Assembly: GCA_963978895.1 (NCBI GenBank)
Contig: OZ022242.1
Span: forward strand, 38,084,731-38,148,730
DNA from: Erpobdella octoculata
Taxonomy: Eukaryota > Annelida > Clitellata > Hirudinida > Erpobdellidae
DNA length: 64,000 nt
Direction: 5' to 3'
Part shown: one piece after another, positions 1 to 10,038 of the stretch
Position numbering within the stretch: the stretch's first letter is position 1
Layout: each line of letters starts with the position of its first letter
Position numbers and translations under genes: made by a program
Notes under the pieces: generated by a model
What the model saw: the letters and a program-made list of their open reading frames with translations, nothing else
Told to the model about the DNA's origin: nothing
Databases searched by the model: none

Positions 1-30
1 CGAGACTTTGTCTGCAATGAATGCGTCTAG

Positions 31-142
31 ATTTCGTCCTGGATGCTTCCCTGGCCATGGTGGGGTGGACTTCTCTCATCATCTACTCCGCCGGCGTTGC
101 GGCCATCATCGGCTTCTCCTGGTGGACCCTCCTCCACATGGG
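31..142 (+). CDS. internal exon of a multipass membrane protein (partial gene)
   Basis: An open stretch lies between an acceptor ending in tctag at 30 and a donor gtaagt at 143. In the frame implied by these phases it encodes about 37 residues, mostly hydrophobic (VGWTSLIIYSAGVAAIIGF, then SWWTLLHMG). This is enough for one or two membrane-spanning helices. The rest of the gene lies left of the window or in a short downstream exon that I could not find before the opposite-strand ataxin-10 gene. The GC-rich coding look and the strong donor support a real exon. I do not recognise the family; a transporter or channel is possible, but that is a guess. Confidence 0.5.
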
Positions 143-143
143 G

Positions 144-1141
144 TAAGTACGTCATCTATGAACGCACATAAAGCCCGGTAATATTGATAATTTTCTGAGC
201 ATAACTTTTTCTGGATGTTTTTTTTAAAGATTATAAATGTATTTGCTATTCGCCTAGTTAGTTTAAGGTTCATCGTGATAATCTCTTCATCCTTAACAAC
301 AGAATCCTCGAAGCTAACATCTGATTCATCTGAATCAAACAGACCTGAGATGAGCCATTTGTGTTCAGGTGTCAACCATATGTAGTGAACTAAAATTGTA
401 CGGCTAAGGTTTAATGATAAAAAGTGTCAAATGCGTGTCAATTTAACACTTCTTACTTGAAATAATTACAATTATTGGTGTTGTTAATCAACAATTATGA
501 AACAAAATTATGCTGAACCAGCTAAATTATAAAAGATTCGTGCTCAACAGAAAAAGGCGAAACACAGGTAAACTCGATCAAGTTCTTCTTCAGTAAGCGT
601 GAAAACAAATTAGATTGTGACATTAAGCAAGATGAAGTTAAAAATTATGACCACAAATAAGTTAACCGGCACAAAGATAACAATAATAATACAGCCAAAT
701 TGGTGCTTTGACTCATCTAGTGGTCTGCTAGCTGAATATTTAACTTTTGCAATGCTTTTATTTCTGACTTCTGATAATAAAAGAGAATGCGGGACATCTT
801 CTGGTCAAAACAGCCGTGTCTATATCTATATATATATATATCATACACGCAGCTGGCACTTAGTTATATCAACGGAAAACATTCGTATAAACAATAGTGG
901 AGTGACGTGGAATGATACGTACATGATTATCATCGCAAAAAAGGAGAAGAAGAAACAACAGATTAACGGATCTGAGGCATTCGAAAAAAGTTTATTTTGT
1001 TGAACGACTAGGAAGTTGTTTACGAACAACAAAATAAAAATAAATACAAAAAGACGAGACGAAGATAAATCGTGTACCGAAGAGCAGAAACAGTCTGGAA
1101 CATCAACGCCGACCCTTGAATCAACAGCAAAAACCGAGCAT
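144..1141. other. AT-rich spacer between the membrane-protein exon and the ataxin-10 3' end
   Basis: No convincing exon is visible. It contains a short TA run near 823-842 and open frames that are AT-rich and unlike any family I know. The 3' UTRs of the two converging genes probably lie here. Confidence 0.5.
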
Positions 1142-4100
1142 TCACTTCCTCTTGTCATTAGAGAAGTTCAACCTTCCGTCTTTGACCTCCGCCTTCAGCC
1201 CCAGTTCTTTCAGCTGCTCGCTCATCTGGTCAACCCTCTCGAGCTTGAGACCAGAGATGAAGTTTTGATTCTCTTCGTTTCCTTCTAACAGGTTGCGGAT
1301 GGCCAGCAGGGACCACTGCTGTACAGCTGTATAAATTATCATATTTATCATACAGTACAGCTGCATAAATTATCATGTTAGTCGTACAATACAGCTGTAT
1401 AAATTATCATATTTATCATACAGTACAGCTGTATAAATTATCACATTGATCGTACAGTACAGCTGCATAAATTATCACATTAATCATACAGTACAGCTGT
1501 ATAAATTATCACATTGATTGTACAGTCCAGCTGTATAAATTAATTAATACATTACAATCTTAATCAGAAATACAAATGTGTGAATAAATTAATTCTGCTA
1601 ACGATATAATAGAAAGCAAAACTACAAATAACCAATGATTATCATCATCATTATTATTAAAGTTGAAAACGTTTTTATAACGACTAAAACCCGTTAATAT
1701 TAAAATTAACTATAACGAACAAACACGAGGCCGTCGTGCGATCAAACATACTCGGACAGGATTCGTCGATGTACGTCATATTCAGGAGGAGCTGGAGTCC
1801 ACCGACTTCTCTCGCCTTGATTAAAAACAACAATAATAATAATCACAACTGTTATTTTATCTAGTTTTCACATAAATACCACCAAAATATTGTAAAAAAA
1901 AACAAAAACTAATCACAAAGCACCAATGAAGCCTACCAGGTCCTGATTGGTTCGGTTCTTGTAGACGAGGTTGCCAATCAACCCGACCAATTCCGTTTTC
2001 GTCTGACCCGACGACGTACTTTCGCTCCTGGAAAACGTCTTCTTAGGCGGGACGGAAGGCTGAAGCACCCTGAGTAGTTCTGTGATTAGTTTTAAAAGTA
2101 AATGTAATCGCAAAAGAAAATCTATATAAACATCGTTAAAACAAAATGTTTATAATTATTTCCCAACATTAATTAAAATGCAAAAAAAAAACAATGTCAG
2201 TTGAAAGGATGCTGAAATACAAGAAAATGGCCTTGATAAAAACACATTTTTGTAAACAATTAAGACCCCTTTAATGAGGGCAGCCGCCAAAAAGGTTAAG
2301 GGTTTAACTTCTGCTTCAGCCAAACAGACGGCACAATGCATTCAGACAAACGGATAAAGTTCCAACCGATGGTCTTCGACAGCAGTACAGCGTCAGTTCT
2401 CCGCTCTCCCGTGACGTGGAAGTACTGAGAAAGTACGTACAGGAGTGCAAGGAGAGGGTGAAAAAGATCCTGAAAATGTTTGTTTATATTAAGCGAAAAA
2501 AAACGCAAGGAGATTAAACATAATTAAATAATTAACATAATTAATAGATCTAAAATTAGAGAATAGAGTGAAAGTCCTGAAGAAAAGTCACTATTGGTCA
2601 GATAATGATTTAAGAAATTCCATTATAGGCTCTTAGCATCCGCTCTTGAGTGTTTCGCTCTAGAGCACTTTGACAGTATATCGAATGAGCTGTAAACATT
2701 CTAATTGCGCACTTACATCATCGTCTTCATTGCCGTCCACATGTTTATCGCCTGCAATGATAGAAGACATCTCGTCAGCTTCAAGTTCACAGAGGAATTC
2801 GATCCTCGATCGATGGAACAGCTCCGGGAGGCGGGCGATTTTTCCGTCGCGACCGGAATCGTCGGGAATTTTGAGTTTTTCAAACGACCCCTCGGAGTCC
2901 AGTCGTTCGGCTTCGTCTCGCAGAACTTCAACGATGAACAATCTTAAAGTTTAGAGCAATTTTTAGTTAGGTTTACTCATCTTTGACCTAAGCCATCATC
3001 GTCTGCATCAACAAGACTATTATCATCATCATCATCATATGCAATAAAAAGACCATCATCAGTAGCAACAATAATATCATCACTACCATTATCAGCAATA
3101 ACATCATCATCATCATTAGCATCATGATCATCATTATCAACAATAACAAGACAATCATCATCATCATCAGTAACAAAATCATCACTATCACTCCACCTGT
3201 CTTTGATGGAAAGCTCGTGCCACATGGAACTCACGAAGCTGTACCACCTCAGCATCATCTTGAACGTGTCAAAACTGAAAACGAAATGAATATTATTATT
3301 ATTAAATCTATTATTAAATGGCCATAAGAAGCCTGTCATGCCTTTACATGTGTCGAGTGAAGAAACACACCGTATTTTTACGCATATTTGATGTGCTTGG
3401 AAAGGTCATATAAAAATGAAGTTACTCTATCAATCAGAAATTGTAAATACATTAAATGTATTTTCAATCATATATACCAATACATTTTACGAATAAAAAT
3501 GTGTTAATTTATAGTCACATCTTTTTTTAACCCCTCTCTAGGCCTTAATAGACGCGCGTTATATGAGAAAAAAATATGGTAATTTAGAGTCGATTAAGGA
3601 GGTGCCATAATGAAAAAGAGAGTGCAGAGGCGCCATAATGAGAGAGGGAGGTGCCATAATCAAAGAGGAAATGAGAAAATGCCATAATGAGAAAAGCAAG
3701 GAGGAAGGTGAAATAATGGGAAAGGGAGCCAAAAAAATGAGTCAAACATAACTGCGCATATTTCTGACATAAAAACACATTTAAAGCATCTGCATCAAGC
3801 CAATAAAATTAAATTGAAGACATAAAACAGCTGACGACCTCTGCAGGGGAGAGTCTGACCCGTCGGTCACCAGCTGGGACAGGACGGCATGGCAGAGACC
3901 TCCGAGGGAGTTCTCGTCCAACAGGGCGACCGCTTCGTGCCACGACGAGATTCGGCAGTTGTGCAAGCATCGGTGCAAGGAGCATAAAAACTGCGAAGAG
4001 AAAGCGACGTCGCAGGAGAACGTTCGAAACGTCTGGTGATGAAATAATCGACCGATTAATGATGATAATTAATATTATTTGATTATTAAATGTTTTAAAA

Positions 4101-5483
4101 CGTAATTATTTTTCAGCAAATACAAGTAAACGGCACTGGAAACTAACAGGTAATAATAATAATTATAATAATAAGAAGATGAATGATATTAATAATAATA
4201 ACAACAAAAATAATATTAATAATATTACAGTTGATACCAATTACCAATGGTTAATAATTCTAACAAGAATTTTCTACACACAAGTTAAATAAAAATTCAA
4301 CTACTTCAACGAACTGACGACCGAAGAGCGTCAGCATCCGTTTGGCGTTGTTTTCGTTTAACGTCGAAAAATTGGACACGACGTGGATGCTGTATTTGAC
4401 GAGCAGCAAGCCTGGAATAGCAAATTTAAAAGAAACATTTCAATTTATTCTTAGTTATCCAATTTTATAATATTTTAAAATTCAATAAAGATAAATATAA
4501 TAATTTTATCGATAAAATATTCGCGACGAAACTTCATACTCGTTTCGCTTCGGTCGGAGTCGGTCGTACAATTCGGCGTGCAGAACTTGAAAACAGACTG
4601 CAGCGTCCCAAAGAACTCTGAAAGCCTGCAAAAATTGAGAACTCGAATAACCTAATTTCTCAATAGCACATTTTATTTAAAAAAAAAAAAAACTGTCACA
4701 AAATCCCTTTTACTTTCTGTAAATAAATACAAATTGATAAAATAAAAGCTGTATAAATAAAAAAATTACATCAACAGTAAAAATTAAAGCAATTAAACCT
4801 GTCAATGTACACACCTAGGAATGTCTAAGAACTCCGATTCATCCCAGTTCGGCTTGAACTTCACTGTGCCAGCTCTTATTAATTTCACTGCACTGATGGT
4901 AGCATTGAAACAGCGTAGGTGAGCTTCCTCAGAACACTCCGTTTCTTTAAGGGCGATGAGATATTCTAAAAACTTCTGACTGACAATAACGAGTTCGTTG
5001 AAAGAGAAATCGCGGAAAACATATCTGCATATAAATATAAAACAGTGTATATTAATATTATGGAGTGGTATAAAATATTTATTTCAAAACACTCAAGATA
5101 ACGCCTAAGTGAAAATGTTTACTAAATATCTATTGAACATAAGCAATATTTTTCGTGTTATTATTCTGAGCATGCACACTTATTCAGCTACTGCAAGCTG
5201 TAGTATTTTAGGTCTTTCCTTAGTACTGGATTTTTAATTTTCAGCCACAGAAGACTCGAGCTTTATACATTATTCATCATTATTGTAGCATTATGTTTTA
5301 TTTTTGCTTCTCAAAAAATAAATAATTATTATCTACTAACTCTAGCTCATCTCCTCCTGCTGCAACAAAACGTGTGTAAAGCTGTGAGGAATCTTGAAAT
5401 TGTTGTAAAAATTTCTCGTCCTCGCACAACTGTCGAGGGTCAAATTGACCAGACTTCAGAATGTTGAAGTCATACGAACACAT
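1142..5483 (-). CDS. ATXN10: ataxin-10 homologue (armadillo/HEAT-like repeat protein), about 11 exons
   Basis: Exons read right to left at about 5337-5483 (ATG at 5483), 4822-5023, 4524-4625, 4305-4411, 3839-3990, 3197-3274, 2717-2943, 2300-2469, 1937-2070, 1741-1798 and 1142-1326. The last three carry the diagnostic C-terminal block of the family: LVGLIGNLVYKNRTNQDL, then a leucine-rich stretch ending TYIDESCP, then QQWSLLAIRNLLEGNEENQ. Spacing matches ataxin-10, in which this is the conserved terminal domain. The 1937/1798 and 1741/1326 junctions keep phase. Known role of the family: a cytoplasmic helical-repeat scaffold linked to neuron survival, O-GlcNAc transferase and ciliary/cytokinesis functions. 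N-terminal exons are more divergent; the first junction does not keep phase with a GT donor, so a small exon may be missing. Family identity is firm; N-terminal structure is less so. Confidence 0.85.
1319..1548 (-). repeat. 34-bp minisatellite carrying seven copies of the last ataxin-10 splice acceptor
   Basis: The motif cagctg recurs at 1324, 1358, 1392, 1426, 1460, 1494 and 1528, exactly 34 bp apart. On the gene strand every unit reads aatttat(a/g)cag|ctg, the same as the acceptor of the final exon, whose first base is 1326. The exon-proximal unit is the one that restores frame. Confidence 0.9.
2994..3190. repeat. degenerate TCA/ATC trinucleotide tract in an ataxin-10 intron
   Basis: An imperfect run of tca/aca triplets sits immediately downstream of the donor of the 3197-3274 exon. 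Long aspartate-rich or methionine-rich open frames across it are repeat artefacts. Confidence 0.85.
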
Positions 5484-6239
5484 GGGAAAGTTAAAGATTT
5501 TTGCTTGAAAAACCTTAAAACCCAAAAATTAATAATATAAGGCAATGTAAGCTAAAAGCTAGATTGCTAGATTCTAGCAGTTTATTAAATAAACTTTATT
5601 TTTATAATCTAACGCCAGCCAATGTAAACAAAATATCTACATCTATGTAAAAAGTGAAGTTTTCATAGATTAGAAGGATTAGCTCATAGATATCTATGGA
5701 TTAGCTAGTAAATTACTAAGTTTTCTTTATCAACTTTTATTTTTAATTAACAAGGTAACCGGCGTTGACCGGGGTTTATATAAATTTTTCTATCGTTGTT
5801 CTATCTAGCACCCGTTTCTTTCCCCGCTCGCTTGCTCTCCCGCTCCTGCTCACTTTTCCGTTCCCGCTTGCTCTCCCGTTCTTGGCCGTTTTTTTTGCTC
5901 CCGCTTGTTTTTCAGCGCCTTCTTACTCTTCCACGCTCTCCGACTTGCTTTTTCGCTACCGGTCGGTTTTCCGTTCTCGCTCATTCTCCAGTTCCCGCTC
6001 GCTCTCCCGCGTCCGCTCACTTTGTGACCGATCTCATTTTTTCTGCGCAAAAATCTTCCTTAAGTTACTTTTAATGTTGTGTGAAAATTTCATTACGATC
6101 GGATGAATGGTGTAGCAATGCAAAAAGAACACCGAAACAAACAAGCAAAAAAACAGACATTCATTTTTATATATATAAATAGCGCTTTTTAATAAATTTA
6201 AAATAATATAGTTAATGTATATAACGATATATTTCTATG
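5484..6239. other. intergenic, with a probable interspersed-repeat tail
   Basis: From about 5820 to 6010 the plus strand is a pyrimidine-rich run of imperfect ctcccgctcgctt motifs. It is followed at 6085-6180 by a phrase of the type gaaaatttcattacgatcgg and an A-rich end leading to a TA run. Similar phrases end many invertebrate non-LTR or Helitron-like repeats, so this looks like a truncated transposable element. The class is not assignable by eye. The ataxin-10 promoter should also be here. Confidence 0.45.
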
Positions 6240-6244
6240 TATAC

Positions 6245-6441
6245 TGTTGTGTATTGAACTATTCATAAGATCTTTGTATTATTATCTATGCGACGCGGAA
6301 GTTGATTGTCCGGGTTTTTTCCTTTTTGTTCTCAGTTGGTTATCGTGTGTACTAGTTCAGTGACAATCACTTTTTCTTATATTAAACTAAGTAATGCTAT
6401 AACAATTATCGTATTTGTGTTTTCGTTTAAACAACACAAAA
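6245..6441 (+). repeat. 5' LTR
   Basis: It starts TGTTGTGTATTG and ends AACACAAAA, and matches the 3' copy over its full 197 bp by eye. The upstream flank TATAC is repeated after the 3' LTR. Confidence 0.92.
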
Positions 6442-6459
6442 TTGGCGACGAGGTTCGGA
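6442..6459 (+). other. retrotransposon primer-binding site
   Basis: The sequence ttggcgacgaggttcgga directly follows the 5' LTR. TGG at the start is the usual complement of a tRNA CCA end. I cannot name the tRNA. Confidence 0.75.
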
Positions 6460-6596
6460 TTGAAAAAGATACTTTGCAGAAAATCGAAACTTTCAACCCA
6501 GGGCGATAATTGTGCAAGCTGCGAGAACTGATCAGAAATTAATTCAAAATTTCTCAAGTTTGTATTAATCCACAAGAACAAACGATTGTGATCAAG

Positions 6597-9266
6597 ATGA
6601 CCGCTACAAACAATCTCCAACCATTCGATGTCTCAAATCCGACGAATTGGGATATCTATGCTGAACAGTTGGAGTATCATTGCATTGCCAATAATATTGT
6701 CGATGAACATAGAAAAAGGGCCGTTTTGTTAGCTGCGATGGGAACAGCTACTTTCAAGATTGTCAAATCACTCGTGTCACCAGAACCGCTGACTTCAAAA
6801 ACGTTTGAAGAACTCGTCCAAATGCTGAGACAGCATTTCGTTCCACAAACGTCAGTCATTTTTAAAAGACACTTGTTTCAGCGTCGTGTCCAACAGAAAG
6901 ATGAGTCAGTGACAAGCTATCTGACCGAGCTGAAGCGTCTGTCCGAAGATTGTGAATTTGGAACCACGTTGAACGAACGACTTCGAGATCAACTGGTGAG
7001 TGGCCTCACAATCGAAGGCATACAAAGACAACTACTCTCGGAGACAACGCTCACATTTGACGAGACGGTGAAAAAGGCACTTGCGGGAGAAGCTGCTACA
7101 GCTCAGGTACGTGAACTACAGACCCAGTTTTCAGCTCCTCCGACCACCTACAAGGTACATCACCAGAAAGAAACGACAGTACAGAAGGGCAGTTCTTGCA
7201 TCGGTTGTGGGGGTAGCCACAAGCGTGAACAATGCAAGTTTAAAAATGCAGAATGCCACATGTGTCACAAAAGAGGACATATTGCAAAAGTATGCCGAAG
7301 TAAACCAGTTGCTACACATCAACTAGACTCACACTCTGAATTCTCCATTCATAATCTAAATCGACCAAAACAACAGAAGTTAAAGGTCATAGTTCATCTC
7401 GATGGTCAGCCTTGCACCATGGAAATTGACAGTGGATCATCATACTCTGTGATATCGCACCAAACCTTCAAACAGCTATGGAAGAACTCTGCTCCACTCA
7501 TCAGGAAAGTAACAAACTTACCATTAACAGATTTTCAAGCACGAGTAATTCCGCTGAAGGGCTACTGTGATGTAGACGTAATATACAAGCAGCGAAGAGC
7601 CAAGTTGCAACTCATCATCACAAAAGAGCATTGTGCAAGTCTGCTTGGATATGATTGGTTTCCCAGCTTAGGATTTGAAATATCAGGAATAAATCAGCTC
7701 CAAGAAACATCAATTTCCCAGTTGATCGATGAATTCAGTGATGTGTTTTCAGAGACTTTAGGCACGTACAGGGGACCACCTGTTTCTCTACCAGTAGATC
7801 CAAACACGACTCCATTTCGTTTCAAAGCCCGAAATGTTCCATTAGCTATCCGTACTAAAAAAGAAGACGAAATTGATCGCCTCACGAAAGAAGGGGTTTG
7901 GGAGCCGATCAACAATCCAAGATGGTCAACACCTGTGGTGCCAATAATTAAATCAACAGATGTCCACTTTTTAGATGATCTCCCATCACCACCTTTGATA
8001 GCTTCAGAAGTGGCACAACTCACGCGACGTGATCCTGAGCTATCCAGAGTCTTCACTTGGGTGGAAAGGGGATGGCCACAGAAACCAGAAGCACAGTTCC
8101 ATCCTTACTCAGTAAAGCAGCATGAGCTTTCTATACACAAGCACTGCTTACTCTGGGGCAGTAGGGTGGTAATACCAGCAAAGGGACGTAAACGTGTGCT
8201 GGACGAACTCCACATCGCTCACCCAGGCATCGTACGAATGAAAAGTTTAGCACGTTCTTATGTGTGGTGGCCTGGCATAGATAAAGATATTGAAAGTTTT
8301 GTTTCTACATGTGAAACCTGCCAGAAACATCAACATGCACCACCGCACGCTCCCACCCACCCATGGGAAATTCCTAGACGACCGTGGTCTAGAATCCACA
8401 TCGATTTTGCCGGACCTTTCCAAGGCCAGAATTTTCTTATTATTGTAGACGCTTACTCCAAATGGATTGATGTTGCGCACATGAAAACAACAACAGCTGA
8501 AAGCACACTAACAGTTCTCCGAAGAGTGTTTGCCACGCATGGACTGCCAGACTCCATTGTGTCCGACAACGGACCACAATTCACGTCCAATGAGTTCCAG
8601 GAGTTCTGCAAAAGAAACTTGATACAATCCATATTAGTATCTCCTTACCATGCTGCTAGCAACGGCCAAGCTGAGAGGACTGTCCAGACGACAAAGAACA
8701 GTCTTAAAAAGATTATCACAGGAAATTGGCATCACCGATTGTCAGTTTTCTTGCTAAATTCGCACATTACTCCATCAACGGCAACAGGATCAAGTCCAGC
8801 AGAATTACTCATGAGCAGAAGACTAAGAACATGTCTTGATCATTTGCACCCCGACCACTGCAGAGACAAACAGTTGCAACAGGATAAGCAGATGGCAGAA
8901 ATCATAACTAACAAGGTAAGGCAATTTCAGCCCAATGATCCTGTCTTCATCAGAAGTTATGGTCCAAGGTCTGAATGGATTCCTGCAACCATAGAGGAGC
9001 CAACAGGACCAGTCTCGTACTCAGCAAAAACTCCAGATGGTAAGCAGATGAAACGACATGTTGATCTTATCCGGAAGCGCACTGTACAGCACCAGGACAA
9101 TTCATCAGATGTTCAACCTGAGGTAGCCCTACCAAAAGAACCAGATGATATTCCAGCAGCAGCAGTCGCAGATGTTCCACATGAGGCGAACCTACCAAAA
9201 GAACCAGATGTCCAACCAAGGAGAATCATCAAGCCTCCTTCCTATTTAAGGGATTATGTACACTAG
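6597..9266 (+). CDS. Gag-Pol polyprotein lacking reverse transcriptase core and RNase H
   Basis: ATG at 6597 opens about 889 codons ending in TAG at 9264-9266. In order: a Gag region (about 1-200); two zinc knuckles near 200-240 (CIGCGGSHKREQC and CHMCHKRGHIAKVC); an aspartic protease with active-site DSGSSYS near 275; and the N-terminal edge of reverse transcriptase up to about 450. The sequence then jumps at about position 7950 straight into the RNase H-integrase connector. Integrase follows with an HHCC zinc region (HIAHPGI through CETCQKH) and the DD35E core (DFAGPF, SDNGPQFTS, NGQAERT). Fingers, palm with the catalytic aspartates, and RNase H are all absent, yet the frame is kept. The protein cannot reverse transcribe by itself; it could still give Gag particles and integrase if expressed. 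Confidence 0.92.
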   Translation: MTATNNLQPFDVSNPTNWDIYAEQLEYHCIANNIVDEHRKRAVLLAAMGTATFKIVKSLVSPEPLTSKTFEELVQMLRQHFVPQTSVIFKRHLFQRRVQQKDESVTSYLTELKRLSEDCEFGTTLNERLRDQLVSGLTIEGIQRQLLSETTLTFDETVKKALAGEAATAQVRELQTQFSAPPTTYKVHHQKETTVQKGSSCIGCGGSHKREQCKFKNAECHMCHKRGHIAKVCRSKPVATHQLDSHSEFSIHNLNRPKQQKLKVIVHLDGQPCTMEIDSGSSYSVISHQTFKQLWKNSAPLIRKVTNLPLTDFQARVIPLKGYCDVDVIYKQRRAKLQLIITKEHCASLLGYDWFPSLGFEISGINQLQETSISQLIDEFSDVFSETLGTYRGPPVSLPVDPNTTPFRFKARNVPLAIRTKKEDEIDRLTKEGVWEPINNPRWSTPVVPIIKSTDVHFLDDLPSPPLIASEVAQLTRRDPELSRVFTWVERGWPQKPEAQFHPYSVKQHELSIHKHCLLWGSRVVIPAKGRKRVLDELHIAHPGIVRMKSLARSYVWWPGIDKDIESFVSTCETCQKHQHAPPHAPTHPWEIPRRPWSRIHIDFAGPFQGQNFLIIVDAYSKWIDVAHMKTTTAESTLTVLRRVFATHGLPDSIVSDNGPQFTSNEFQEFCKRNLIQSILVSPYHAASNGQAERTVQTTKNSLKKIITGNWHHRLSVFLLNSHITPSTATGSSPAELLMSRRLRTCLDHLHPDHCRDKQLQQDKQMAEIITNKVRQFQPNDPVFIRSYGPRSEWIPATIEEPTGPVSYSAKTPDGKQMKRHVDLIRKRTVQHQDNSSDVQPEVALPKEPDDIPAAAVADVPHEANLPKEPDVQPRRIIKPPSYLRDYVH

Positions 9267-9276
9267 GGGGGAGGAA
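9265..9276 (+). other. polypurine tract
   Basis: The run aggggggaggaa abuts the first base of the 3' LTR, the usual plus-strand primer position. It overlaps the Gag-Pol stop codon. Confidence 0.85.
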
Positions 9277-9473
9277 TGTTGTGTATTGAACTATTCATAA
9301 GATCTTTGTATTATTATCTATGCGACGCGGAAGTTGATTGTCCGGGTTTTTTCCTTTTTGTTCTCAGTTGGTTATCGTGTGTACTAGTTCAGTGACAATC
9401 ACTTTTTCTTATATTAAACTAAGTAATGCTATAACAATTATCGTATTTGTGTTTTCGTTTAAACAACACAAAA
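9277..9473 (+). repeat. 3' LTR
   Basis: It matches the 5' LTR over its full length by eye and is followed by the TATAC target duplication at 9474-9478. Confidence 0.92.
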
Positions 9474-9478
9474 TATAC

Positions 9479-10038
9479 ATTGTCCACTCTAAAGTTTTTA
9501 ACCGAAAACACGATTGCAGTAAAAAATTCTACATTTGTACGTAAAAAACTTTTTTAGATTTCGCAATATAAAGGGATTCCTGATGGGAAAGACGAAGACG
9601 TCATTTTCAATTTGTTTTCGAAGACTGTCATGCTTCTTTCCTCCAAAAAAAGCTGATAACCACCGGGGGTGAGAAGTAATTTTCCAAAAAATTGACTTCT
9701 AAGTATGGTCATTTTTGAAAAATCGGACGTTCTAACGAAAAAAAAACATTTTTATTTATAATCTGGTGGGGGTGCAAAGGTGCAAATAAATAAGCACAAC
9801 TCTCTCCGCGTTGACGTCATTAAACACTAAACAACATCAAACGCACAAGTAACAACAACAAAGAGAACATCGCTATCATTATTTTAATTATTATCTTTAT
9901 TGTTATTTTAAAAATCGAATACATTTGAAATAATTGAGACCCAATAAATAAGCTTTTCGGACAAGCGTGAGTTTGAATATACATACACATATATATGCAG
10001 ACATCGACCGGTACGCATTGTAAATAATTTATCAAAAG
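9479..10038. other. intergenic, presumed upstream region of the 449-aa gene
   Basis: AT-rich with no recognisable exon. The promoter of the next plus-strand gene would lie here, downstream of the LTR element. Confidence 0.4.

Larger units (their letters stand above)
6245..9473 (+). mobile_element. Ty3/Gypsy-like LTR retrotransposon, RT/RNase H-deleted
   Basis: The element is bounded by two 197-bp direct LTRs (6245-6441 and 9277-9473) that I found identical on reading. It is flanked by a 5-bp target duplication TATAC (6240-6244 and 9474-9478). A primer-binding site beginning TTGGCGACGAGG starts right after the 5' LTR, and the purine tract AGGGGGGAGGAA ends right before the 3' LTR. One ORF fills the interior. 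It keeps Gag, zinc knuckles, protease and integrase but has lost most of the reverse transcriptase and RNase H region. Identical LTRs and an intact duplication imply a very recent insertion. Gag-protease-(RT)-integrase order places it in Ty3/Gypsy. At about 3.2 kb it is well short of the 4.5-5.5 kb expected for a full element. Confidence 0.93.

Noticed and set aside
106..375. Minus-strand frame with an acidic stretch (FDSDESDVSFEDS) recalling piggyBac-type N-termini
   Set aside because: Too short, overlaps the plus-strand exon, and no transposase core or inverted repeats are nearby.
7694..8056. Antisense frame within the retrotransposon
   Set aside because: Shadow of the Gag-Pol ORF with no independent signal.
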